From assembly GCF_002727185.1 (NCBI RefSeq), contig NZ_NIZW01000035.1, positions 1 to 64,000 of the forward strand: a DNA stretch of 64,000 nucleotides. Direction: 5' to 3'. Shown here piece after piece: positions 33,696 to 41,963 of this stretch (position 1 is its first letter; every line of letters begins with the position of its first letter). This stretch comes from Rhodopirellula bahusiensis (lineage in GTDB: Bacteria; Planctomycetota; Planctomycetia; Pirellulales; Pirellulaceae). The notes under the pieces are model-generated. The model saw only the letters and a program-made list of their open reading frames with translations. It made no database searches and was not told the origin of the DNA. A program made the position numbers and the translations under genes.

Positions 33696-35897
33696 ATGCA
33701 GCGTGATCCAGGAACCATCGATTGGCAGCAGCAACCGATCCGCATCGCGAGCGACGTGAAGGTCTGGCCGGTTCGCGAAACGGGTGAGCCGATCTACCGG
33801 ATCGAGATTCCTGCCACGCATCAATTCTTTCGAGTTGGTTTGCCGGAGTACACATTTCTATCTGCTCTCGATGGGCATCGAACGATCGCACAAGCCTGCG
33901 GGTTGGTCACCGCCAGGATGGGCCGCGCCGCACCTTCCTCGTCGCAGTGCGAATCGATCGCTCGATGGCTGATCGATCATCAACTGGCGCACTTCGCCGA
34001 TGCACCTTCGCCTCGTCGTGAACGCTCGGACGAAGCTTCGCCGACCAACGCAAAACAACCCAAGTCCATTTGGTCGCGTTGGAATCCGTTCTGGATCAAG
34101 ATGCCGATTCCGGGTGCTTCGTCATTGCTTCAGCAGCTTTCACGCGGCCTCGGATTTGTCTTTTCAACACCGATGTTGTTCATGGGTGTCTTGATCATCG
34201 CAGCGGCGTTGTTCGGATTGAGTTCACGTTGGTCGGAGTTCCTCGCGGGTGCGTCTTCCATCTTTGATCCGTCCAATTGGGCGTGGCTGTTGTTCACCGC
34301 CATCGGATTGAAGCTTGTACACGAACTCGGGCACGCGATTGCCTGCCATCGATCTGGCGGATCGGTGCGTGAAGCGGGCCTGGTTTGGGTGTTGATGACG
34401 CCACTGGCATATGTGGACGTTTCGAGTTGTTGGCGATTGCCTTCGCGTTGGTCGCGAATCGGTGTCGCCGCGGCGGGCATGTTCGTCGAGGGCCTGGTTG
34501 CTTCGCTGGCAATCGCGGGATGGCTGCTCTGCGAAGACGAAATGATCCGCTGGTGGTGCCATCACGTGATCCTCACCGCAGGTCTCTCGACGATTCTGTT
34601 CAATGCCAATGTGCTCATGCGATTCGATGGCTACTTCATGCTTTCGGATCTGATCGATGTGCCGAATCTGGCCACGGAAGCCAACCAATCGGTTCGGCAA
34701 CTCACGCGACGATGGTTTCTCGGCGATGCATCGTGGACCAGCTCGCACACTGGTTGGCGACGCTCAGCGGTCTTCGTCTATGGCGTGGCCGCATTCGCTT
34801 GGCGAGTTCTGGTTTGCGTGTCGTTGGCCATCGCTGCGTCGACGATGTTTGGAGGCGCGGGCGTCGTGCTCTCTATCCTCGGAATTTGGATGTGGTGGGG
34901 CAAACCGTTTGTCACCTGGTTGGACTCCATGCGGAGTCTGTGGGACACCCAACCGCTTCAGGTTTGCCGAGGCGTGATGCTCGGTGCAATTGCCATGGCC
35001 ATGTTTGGATGGATGTTGGTTGCGATGCCGGTGCCTTCGTCGGTGCGAGTTCCGGTGGTGGTTCAGTACGATCCCGACTCGGTGATTCGAGCCGGAGCGG
35101 AAGGTTTTCTCACTGAACTGTTGGTCAACGAGGGCGACGGAGTTCAAGCGGGTGACTTGCTGGCGAAGATCGAAAACCGTGAGCTCCGGCAACGAATCGC
35201 TGAGCTCGAAATCGCTCAAAAGCAAAACGACATTCGACTTCGCAAAGCCATCGAGTCTCGCGAAGAATCGGAACGCCTGATCTTGTTGGACAATCGTCAG
35301 GCAGTTTTGGAAAAGCTCACGACGCTCCGGAAGCAATCCGACCAGTTGCATATTTTGGCCAGTCAAACCGGACGCGTGATCGCGGACGATTTGCGATCCA
35401 AACTCAACACCTACATTGGCGAAGGCGACGTTTTGATGATCGTCGCAGCGGAGACTGACAAAGAAGTTCTAGCCGTCATCAATCAAGCTCAGGTTGATGA
35501 TGTTCGCCGGCAAATCGGCCAACCCGTTCGCTTGGTCGCACCGGGCCGGCAAACGTTTTGGGCCGAGCTCGATCAGCTTCAACCGCGGGCCTCCGACCGC
35601 GTGCCCAACGCCTCCTTGGCAGCCACTCACGGCGGGCCACTGGCCGTTCGCGTTGAAGATGCATCGAATGACGAATCATCGAATGATGATCGCCTGGGCG
35701 AGACAACGATCGACACGATGAGGTTGTTGCAACCGCACTTTCGAGGTGTGCTGAAACTTCCTGAAGACGAAGCTCGACGCTTGCCAGCCGGCCTGCGCTT
35801 GGAGGCTCACTTCGGATGGCATCAGGCTCCCATCGCCAAGCGCCTGAACGTCTGGTTCCAAAACGCGATGGCGGAAGCTTCGCAAGCCACACGCTAA
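33696..35897 (+). CDS. PqqD-like / M50 site-2-protease-like / HlyD fusion membrane protein
   Basis: 733 residues from the ATG at 33696, 2 bases after the previous stop. Residues 20-110 resemble a PqqD-type winged domain (FFRVGLPEYTFLSALDGHRT). A multi-pass membrane region (about 155-450) carries the zinc-protease motif HELGH (His209, His213) and a second metal-ligand motif in NANVLMRFDGYFMLSD (Asp311), as in the site-2 protease family M50. Residues 455-733 form a HlyD-type adaptor (VIRAGAEGFLTELLVNEGDGVQAGDLLAKIENREL, a coiled coil, VIADDLRSKLNTYIGEGDVL). The metal ligands are intact, so proteolysis within the membrane is possible. In this operon it could trim or release a substrate, perhaps the divergent giant protein with its C-terminal membrane hairpin. 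Confidence 0.85.
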   Translation: MQRDPGTIDWQQQPIRIASDVKVWPVRETGEPIYRIEIPATHQFFRVGLPEYTFLSALDGHRTIAQACGLVTARMGRAAPSSSQCESIARWLIDHQLAHFADAPSPRRERSDEASPTNAKQPKSIWSRWNPFWIKMPIPGASSLLQQLSRGLGFVFSTPMLFMGVLIIAAALFGLSSRWSEFLAGASSIFDPSNWAWLLFTAIGLKLVHELGHAIACHRSGGSVREAGLVWVLMTPLAYVDVSSCWRLPSRWSRIGVAAAGMFVEGLVASLAIAGWLLCEDEMIRWWCHHVILTAGLSTILFNANVLMRFDGYFMLSDLIDVPNLATEANQSVRQLTRRWFLGDASWTSSHTGWRRSAVFVYGVAAFAWRVLVCVSLAIAASTMFGGAGVVLSILGIWMWWGKPFVTWLDSMRSLWDTQPLQVCRGVMLGAIAMAMFGWMLVAMPVPSSVRVPVVVQYDPDSVIRAGAEGFLTELLVNEGDGVQAGDLLAKIENRELRQRIAELEIAQKQNDIRLRKAIESREESERLILLDNRQAVLEKLTTLRKQSDQLHILASQTGRVIADDLRSKLNTYIGEGDVLMIVAAETDKEVLAVINQAQVDDVRRQIGQPVRLVAPGRQTFWAELDQLQPRASDRVPNASLAATHGGPLAVRVEDASNDESSNDDRLGETTIDTMRLLQPHFRGVLKLPEDEARRLPAGLRLEAHFGWHQAPIAKRLNVWFQNAMAEASQATR

Positions 35898-35960
35898 TTG
35901 GCTAGCTCCGCGATCGCTGAGCTTCAGCCCGACATTCAATTGAATTCGACTCTTGGAACA

Positions 35961-38927
35961 CTACCAGGAGAGGCTCGGGTCGAGCACGGGGAACGCTTCG
36001 CCAGCGGCGGGCAACGTCCGCATCGCAACGAACTGTGGGTGCTTGATCAACAACAACGGCAACATCGGACTGCGCGTCTGCAGTAGCTTCGCCAATCGCT
36101 GCTCAGCAGGTTCGCGGATCGCCACATCCGTGCGTCGAAGTTGCAGAATTGTTTCGTTCAATGTTGGCCCGTAAGGACCGTATGGAAGCGTTTCCAAACG
36201 TGTCTCGCGTTGCTCCCAGTAGCGATCAACCCCGTCGCCAGCGGCCCATTTGAGCCCGGGGTCCAGAACCGCCGCAGATTCTAAGTCGCCACTGTGCTCG
36301 TGCAGGTCAATCAGAAATCCTCGACTGAAACTCTCGGGACCAATCGTGTCACCTTCATTTTGCGGCATCACTGCAGTTGCTTGGGTGAGCGCGCGTCGTC
36401 TGTTGCCAACGAACCACAGGCCGCGTGCCAAATCTGATTGCAACAATTTAGACGACGGGTGCAAGGAGGCGGCATTGACTAGCGAGCGAATGCCCTTTGG
36501 GTCATCGCGTAACATCAGCTCAACCCAACCCAGTTGATGATGCACTTGCCAAGAGTTCGGTGAACTCTTGGCCAAACCAGAAAGTACGCCGCGAGCTTGC
36601 TTCAAATCTCCAAGCGACAGATAGGTCAACATCGCAGACGCCAAATTCGCCTCCACATTGCTGCGATCCAGTTCCAATGCGATCTGAACTGACGTCCGTG
36701 CCTGCTTGACTAAATTTTGGGCTTCGTCGTCGCCAACTCGCCCCGCGAGCGTCAACGACGTCAACCCATAGCCAGCGTGAGCGGGACCGTAGTTGGGATC
36801 TTCGGACAACGCACTTTGAAAGCATTTCAAAGCGGAACGCATTCCGGCGATGCTGTCCGGGTCGGCTTGTGTTCGCCCCTTCAGCAAGCAGGTGAAGGCA
36901 CCTGGTTCGCCTGGTTTCGACTCACCCGGATGCTGCAGCAGGCTTCGATTGATTGCTGATGCAACCTGTCGAGCAAGATCAGTTTGTTCGATCAAGTTAT
37001 CGCCCGCCGTCGTGCGGATCACTTTGCCCCAAATCTGAGTGCCCGTTTGAGCACAAATGATCTGGATGGTGACGTCCATCACGCCTTTCTGAGATCCAGG
37101 CGCCTCCGTGAACGTTCCCGTCACCAAAGCGTCGACCTCCAATCGAGAAGCAGCCTCGCGATATTGATCGGGATAACTCGCCGTCATCGGAACGTACTTG
37201 GGCACCGACAAACCATCCAAGCGAGTCAATTCGTTGGAGACCAGAGACGCCAACAACTCGCCTCGTTGAAGCATGCGACCGCCCGCGGGTTGCGAATCGG
37301 CCAGTGCGATCCGTTCACCTGGAGTTGCGGGTTCAACTTCAGATTTCTGAGTGAAGCTAAGAACACCGATTGAGCGTATCTGATGCAACTTCGCCCAATT
37401 GTTGCCCAGTCCAGACAACCCAAACAATGCGCCAGCGAAACTGCCGCCGACCATCTCGGCAAATCGACGACGCGAAACACCTCCGGCCGCTTGAACAGGT
37501 TGCTTCAACTGCGCATCGTCCATCGGCAACGCCAGTGTTTCGCCCGTCGACTGTGGAGACGCTGAGCCGCCACTCGAAAGTGCTGTCATCACGGTCGCGG
37601 CAGTGGGTCGCTTGGAAGGAGTCTTCGACATCATCGCCATGATCAAATCCGCGAGCGCGATGTCGTCTCGACGTCGACCGGGATCAGGCAGCGGAGACTT
37701 CTCCAACACCGCGGCGTAACGGCTGGCCGGCGATTTGCCGGTGAAGGCTGGGCGTCCATAAAACGCTTCGAACAACACGCAACCGAGAGAGAACACATCG
37801 GCGGCGGGTGTCACCGTTTCACCACGAGCTTGTTCGGGCGCCATGTAGCCCGGAGTTCCCAGGATCATGCCCGCACGCGTCTTGGTTTCATCCGCTTGTT
37901 CATTCCCGGCGTCGTCATGCTGGTTCTCGGGATCTGACTCCCCGGGACCAAACACCACTCGCCCCACACGCGACAAACCGAAATCAAACAGTTTGACCGA
38001 TGGCAGGGAACTCTCATTGGACGATTGCATCGCCAAAGAGTGACCGCTGATCGTTTGGCTGGTCGCGGGCGAAGGTGTCGTCGATCCACTGCGGCGACCG
38101 ACCAACATCACGTTCTCAGGTTTGAGATCGCGGTGGATCACACCGGACGCATGCGACGTCGCCAGAGCCTCGGCCAATTGCCGGCCCCAGTAGCGAACCA
38201 TTTGCGTCGTGATCGGCGCCACATCGGTTCGCCGAGATTCCATGCGGCGCATCAGCGTTTCGCCGCGCAAGTGCTCCATCACGGCGTAAGGCATGCCTTC
38301 GTGAACCCCGACGTCGAACAACTCGACGATGTTAGGGTGCGTCAACGAAGCAACCGCCTTGGCTTCGCGTTGGAAACGTTCGACCAAATTTGGCTGCCCA
38401 TCGATGGACAACATTTTGACCGCGACGCTGCGTTCCAGACGCGTGTCAGTGGCACGGTAGACCACGCCCATCCCGCCTCGCCCCAAAACACCATCCAAGC
38501 GATAGGGACCAATTTCGGTACCGAGTGGCGGCAGCGAATCGGATGATCCATTACTGGCGACCTTCGCCAAAGCTTTCTTCACGCGGGCTTCCCCGGAAGG
38601 TGTCGCGCCGCCGATCGCAGCAGCCGGCGTGTCCAGCGCAGCGGCATCCCGCGAAGGCGTGTCATTGGAGGTTGCCAAGACCTGTGTCAGTTCGCCTGAA
38701 TCGCCATGAACGCCCAAGTCCCCATCGATCTCAGCCCGAATCGCTTCCAGCTCCGATCGAAGCAAGTCCGCGTGTTCGCCGCCGTGACGTTCGACCAGGG
38801 ATTGAATGCTGGTCAGATCCGAAGGAGCCGGCTCACCGTCAGCGACCTGACGAAGCGAGGACTCATATTCCAAGCACACCGCATCGAGGCGGGCTAATTC
38901 GCGGGCTGGCAGGTCACTTAAATTCAT
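35961..38927 (-). CDS. Hanks-type Ser/Thr protein kinase with internal twin-arginine-like segment, TolB/FlgO-like and TPR-like regions
   Basis: 988 residues. The kinase domain (about 140-450) is complete: GRGGMGVVY, ATP-binding Lys171 in VAVKML, HRDLKPENV (Asp266), DFG in KLFDFGLSR (Asp315) and GYMAPEQ. At 485-489 the sequence reads SRRRF, followed by a hydrophobic stretch (GGSFAGALFGLSGLG), like a twin-arginine signal placed inside the protein. Residues 520-660 resemble the TolB/FlgO-like domain found with bacterial kinases and cyclases (RSIGVLSF, RLEVDALVTGTF, TQIWGK). Residues 670-900 look TPR-like. It lies 61 bases after the ECF sigma gene on the same strand, a pairing known in planctomycetes, so it probably signals to that sigma factor. 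Confidence 0.88.
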   Translation of the reverse strand: MNLSDLPARELARLDAVCLEYESSLRQVADGEPAPSDLTSIQSLVERHGGEHADLLRSELEAIRAEIDGDLGVHGDSGELTQVLATSNDTPSRDAAALDTPAAAIGGATPSGEARVKKALAKVASNGSSDSLPPLGTEIGPYRLDGVLGRGGMGVVYRATDTRLERSVAVKMLSIDGQPNLVERFQREAKAVASLTHPNIVELFDVGVHEGMPYAVMEHLRGETLMRRMESRRTDVAPITTQMVRYWGRQLAEALATSHASGVIHRDLKPENVMLVGRRSGSTTPSPATSQTISGHSLAMQSSNESSLPSVKLFDFGLSRVGRVVFGPGESDPENQHDDAGNEQADETKTRAGMILGTPGYMAPEQARGETVTPAADVFSLGCVLFEAFYGRPAFTGKSPASRYAAVLEKSPLPDPGRRRDDIALADLIMAMMSKTPSKRPTAATVMTALSSGGSASPQSTGETLALPMDDAQLKQPVQAAGGVSRRRFAEMVGGSFAGALFGLSGLGNNWAKLHQIRSIGVLSFTQKSEVEPATPGERIALADSQPAGGRMLQRGELLASLVSNELTRLDGLSVPKYVPMTASYPDQYREAASRLEVDALVTGTFTEAPGSQKGVMDVTIQIICAQTGTQIWGKVIRTTAGDNLIEQTDLARQVASAINRSLLQHPGESKPGEPGAFTCLLKGRTQADPDSIAGMRSALKCFQSALSEDPNYGPAHAGYGLTSLTLAGRVGDDEAQNLVKQARTSVQIALELDRSNVEANLASAMLTYLSLGDLKQARGVLSGLAKSSPNSWQVHHQLGWVELMLRDDPKGIRSLVNAASLHPSSKLLQSDLARGLWFVGNRRRALTQATAVMPQNEGDTIGPESFSRGFLIDLHEHSGDLESAAVLDPGLKWAAGDGVDRYWEQRETRLETLPYGPYGPTLNETILQLRRTDVAIREPAEQRLAKLLQTRSPMLPLLLIKHPQFVAMRTLPAAGEAFPVLDPSLSW

Positions 38928-38988
38928 CGCGAATCACTTTCGTAGGTATCTCGGATCGAAGAGTGTTTTCGAGAGTCCGGCACCGCTT

Positions 38989-39633
38989 CTATGTTTGGTC
39001 GGTCACGGACTCCGCCGCTTCAGTCCACGTTTTGCGAATTAGCTGCAATCTTCGCTCAACCGCTCGTTTGCTCACGCCCAATTTGGTCGCGATTTCGTCT
39101 ACCAAAAAACCGTCCATTCGCATCACTGCGATTTCACGCAATTGCTCGTCCGGCAAATCGTCCAACAGCCTCTCGCAGGCCTCCGCCAACTCCAGCCTCA
39201 AGTCCGGCGGGGTGTTGTCGGATTCTCCTCGCCCGGCAAATTGTTCCAACCCAGCCCGTCCGGAATCGCCCGAAGCGTCCAGAAAGACTGACTCACCTCG
39301 GACCTGGCCACCACCGCGTTTTTGCCGCGTTTGACGGCGCAAATGGGCGTTCACCTTGCGACTGGTCAACGTGATCAGCAGTCCCCAGAGATTATCCGGG
39401 CCCGACAAATCCGGGAACTTTTCGCGTCGGACGCCAGCAATGAAACTGTGAAAGGCAGAGAGCGCTATGTCTTCTTCGTCGCCAGACCGCCGAAGGTTCT
39501 TGGGCAATCTTGTTCCTGCCAGCCGAACGAGGGGCTGGAAGTAGCGTTCCCACAAAACCGCGGTCGCGTCGTCGTCGCCTTGGCGAACGAGTTCCAACAG
39601 ATCTGCGAACTCTTCGAGCGTCAAATCGTTCAT
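38989..39633 (-). CDS. ECF-type RNA polymerase sigma factor
   Basis: 214 residues. Region 2 runs through AVLWERYFQPLVRLAGTRL and EEDIALSAFHSFIAGV, with DNLWGLLITLTSRKVNAHLRRQ as the core-binding/-10 part. A variable Gly-rich linker follows. Region 4 has the helix-turn-helix LLDDLPDEQLREIAVMRMDGFLVDEIATKLGVSKRAVERRLQ for -35 recognition. Such planctomycete ECF factors replace the housekeeping sigma at specific promoters and are often encoded with a Ser/Thr kinase and no anti-sigma factor. That fits here: the kinase gene is next downstream. Its start overlaps the ygfZ stop (ATGA, 39630-39633), so it is coupled to ygfZ translation. No anti-sigma gene is seen. Confidence 0.9.
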   Translation of the reverse strand: MNDLTLEEFADLLELVRQGDDDATAVLWERYFQPLVRLAGTRLPKNLRRSGDEEDIALSAFHSFIAGVRREKFPDLSGPDNLWGLLITLTSRKVNAHLRRQTRQKRGGGQVRGESVFLDASGDSGRAGLEQFAGRGESDNTPPDLRLELAEACERLLDDLPDEQLREIAVMRMDGFLVDEIATKLGVSKRAVERRLQLIRKTWTEAAESVTDQT

Positions 39634-40643
39634 TCCGGCGTTTCTCCCAACACTGGCGGTAAAACTTCTGCGGTGTAGGCCACTTCACCCACGTTTCCCG
39701 CCAATTTCGCTCCCGCCTCGAAGTGGCTGCGGCGGGCATAACCCATGGCCAATCCTTCGCCTTGATCGTCGATCCGCCCGACGCTGGTGATTCGTCCAAC
39801 TGGTTTGGCACCCTCACCTGCATCGACGGCCGAGAGCTTGTCATCCGCTGCCGGTCCGGTGCCTGCCGACAATTCTGACAGCTTCCAACGGACCAACTTC
39901 TTTTGCACCTGTCCCAGTGCGTCCAAACGAGCGACGGTTTCTTGTCCGAGGTAGCAACCTTTCGTGAAGCTGATTGTTTGCGTCTCTCGGTCGGCTTCCT
40001 GCGGCAAATGGGCGTCGGTCAAATCGATTCCATACCAAGGGAACCCCGCCGCGACGCGGTGAGAATGAAAATCGCTCTCGTCCGCCGTCGTCAATGATTC
40101 CGGCTCCATCCCCAACCGTTTCGCGATCAGCGATGGATGATCCGCGACGGTTTCGACCGGAAGCAAGAACAACGTGCCCGACTTCACCCACGGCAATTGA
40201 TACGAATCAATGTCGTCCTGAGTTGTCATGCTCGGCGGCGGAGTCGTCTGGCATGGCTCGTCATCGCCATCGATCACCATCCAAGCGGCCAGCTCTTCAT
40301 CGCGGATCACCGGCGTCGCGTCTTCGCGAATCGTGTATCGGTCGGCGTGTTCGGCGATCGCTTGCGACTGACGCGTGCTGCCGGAATTATCAGCCGTCGC
40401 AACCACGCCCGGGGCTCCGATCATTCGGTAACCATTTTCAATCGCAAAGACGACCACGTGACCGAGGCATTTGCCGCGTACGTTGGTCACAAACGTTTCC
40501 AAACCCAAACGCGGTTGCGAGTCGTTCGTCAGCTTTTTGACGTCGTTGGTGGTCAAGTTGTGCAAGATCGCGGTTGCGTCAGCACCGACCAAATCCACGA
40601 TCGACAATGCGGGCAATCGGATCAGCGACAAAGAAGATGGCAT
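39630..40643 (-). CDS. ygfZ: YgfZ/GcvT-like folate-binding protein
   Basis: 337 residues with the GcvT-like fold and the YgfZ signature KGCYLGQETVARLDALG, which includes the conserved cysteine. The N-terminal half reads LSIVDLVGADATAILHNLTTNDVKKL and the C-terminal half has VGRITSVGRIDDQGEGLAMGYARR. YgfZ family proteins bind tetrahydrofolate and help maintain or repair certain iron-sulfur enzymes such as the tRNA methylthiotransferase MiaB. There is no signal peptide, so it is cytoplasmic. It is first in a three-gene minus-strand run with the ECF sigma factor and the kinase. A conserved housekeeping gene coupled to a stress-type sigma factor may only reflect a shared promoter. Confidence 0.88.
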   Translation of the reverse strand: MPSSLSLIRLPALSIVDLVGADATAILHNLTTNDVKKLTNDSQPRLGLETFVTNVRGKCLGHVVVFAIENGYRMIGAPGVVATADNSGSTRQSQAIAEHADRYTIREDATPVIRDEELAAWMVIDGDDEPCQTTPPPSMTTQDDIDSYQLPWVKSGTLFLLPVETVADHPSLIAKRLGMEPESLTTADESDFHSHRVAAGFPWYGIDLTDAHLPQEADRETQTISFTKGCYLGQETVARLDALGQVQKKLVRWKLSELSAGTGPAADDKLSAVDAGEGAKPVGRITSVGRIDDQGEGLAMGYARRSHFEAGAKLAGNVGEVAYTAEVLPPVLGETPE

Positions 40644-41022
40644 ACCGGCGATTTGAAAAGAGGGCTGAATAGGCCAACCATCTTACCCGGACGGTGCCCA
40701 TTCGCGATCCAAGAACAGCCAAATGAGGGGGCAAATCGGTTTCATTTCCCCACTGATTTGCTGATTCTCACGCCAAACCTAGGTCACAACCGGTTTGGCG
40801 ACAATCCAACGCAAACTGGGTGTTTCCGCCGACCCCAGTTTTGCTTTGTCGACTGGTGCACTCAGGAGCTTTCCACGCAACGCCTTTCGCTGTTTTTCCG
40901 CGGGCCTCACTTTGCCCCCCGACGCTTTTCTCACCTGAACAATTGTGTGACAATTCGCGAGCGTCTCCGATTGGATGAACGCCTCTTCTTTTCGAACGAA
41001 CGAATCAAACAACAGGTGCGGC
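40644..41022. promoter_or_regulatory. Divergent intergenic region with a 10-base imperfect dyad
   Basis: 380 bases between ygfZ and the zinc peptidase gene. GCAAATCGGT (40731-40740) and ACTGATTTGC (40752-40761) pair at 9 of 10 positions around an 11-base loop, lying about 90 bases upstream of ygfZ. It could be an operator or leader hairpin. Promoters for both genes should lie here, but I cannot assign boxes. Confidence 0.4.
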
Positions 41023-41874
41023 ATGCGTTGGCGTGGACGACGACAAAGTGACAATGTGGAAGATCGTCGAACCAGCGGCGGTGGCGCTGTCGTTGGTGGC
41101 GGAATCGGCGTGATCGTGATCGCGATCATCATCGGTTTGCTCGGCGGCAACCCACAGCAGTTCCTGCAACAAGCCGCCCAGCAACCCGCTCCTGCCGGTG
41201 CCGGCGGCGAAGTCGAACTGACGCCCCAAGAAATCGAGGCCGGCGAATTTGTCAGCACCGTTTTCGCAGATACGGAAGACGTTTGGACGGATCTGTTCGC
41301 ACAAGCGGGCCGCGACTACAAAAAACCAACGTTGGTTTTGTTCAAAGACCAAGTCAACAGTGGATGCGGCATGGCCAGCAGCGGCACGGGACCGTTCTAT
41401 TGCCCGGCCGATGAAAAAGTTTATCTCGACACATCCTTCTTCGGCCAACTGGCTCGCCAACTCGGTGCACCGGGGGATTTCGCTCAAGCCTACGTGGTCG
41501 CTCACGAAGTCGGTCACCACGTTCAAAACCTGCTTGGCTACACCGATCAACTCGATCAAATTCGTCAGAAGGTTCCCGAGGTCGAATACAACAAGTATTC
41601 GGTTCGCCTGGAACTGCAAGCGGACTTCTTTGCCGGAGTGATGCTGCACCATGCGGAAAAAAAATACCGCATCATCGAAGACGGAGACATCGAAGAGGCC
41701 ATGACGGCCGCGCGAGCCATCGGCGACGACACGTTGCAAAAACGCAGTCGCGGTTACGTCCAACCTGAAACGTTCAACCACGGCACCAGCGAACAACGTC
41801 TGCGTTGGTTCACCAAAGGCTTGCAAACCGGCGACCTGAATCAAGGCGACACTTTCCAGACGGACCAGCTTTAG
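41023..41874 (+). CDS. ypfJ: Neutral zinc metallopeptidase-like membrane protein, YpfJ family
   Basis: 283 residues. I chose the ATG at 41023 because the family begins with a conserved MRW-GRR-SDNVEDRR sequence, seen here as MRWRGRRQSDNVEDRR; the frame extends 16 codons further upstream. A glycine-rich stretch is followed by one transmembrane segment (IGVIVIAIIIGLLGG). The catalytic region holds the zinc motif HEVGHH in AYVVAHEVGHHVQNLLG, plus CGMASSGTGPFYCPAD and ELQADFFAGVM with the third ligand region. The rest faces the periplasm. The family's substrates are not established. The gene stands alone, ending at a compact hairpin. Confidence 0.88.
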   Translation: MRWRGRRQSDNVEDRRTSGGGAVVGGGIGVIVIAIIIGLLGGNPQQFLQQAAQQPAPAGAGGEVELTPQEIEAGEFVSTVFADTEDVWTDLFAQAGRDYKKPTLVLFKDQVNSGCGMASSGTGPFYCPADEKVYLDTSFFGQLARQLGAPGDFAQAYVVAHEVGHHVQNLLGYTDQLDQIRQKVPEVEYNKYSVRLELQADFFAGVMLHHAEKKYRIIEDGDIEEAMTAARAIGDDTLQKRSRGYVQPETFNHGTSEQRLRWFTKGLQTGDLNQGDTFQTDQL

Positions 41875-41904
41875 AGCACTGGTGTGTTGAGACGGCTGTG
41901 GGTT

Positions 41905-41923
41905 CACGGTGGGGACCACCGTG
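41905..41923 (+). terminator. Hairpin between the zinc peptidase and DUF1559 genes
   Basis: An 8-base perfect stem CACGGTGG/CCACCGTG with a GGA loop, 30 bases after the peptidase stop and 40 bases before the end of the convergent DUF1559 gene. It could terminate both transcripts. There is no T-run, and the wording of the sequence resembles a dispersed intergenic hairpin repeat. Confidence 0.5.
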
Positions 41924-41963
41924 CTACAGAAGATGCCAACAGCCTGAATCTTGTCGAGCATCC

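Noticed and set aside
41005-41961. A 318-codon minus-strand frame opposite the zinc peptidase gene
   Set aside because: It is a mirror of the YpfJ-type gene, with no recognisable protein family.
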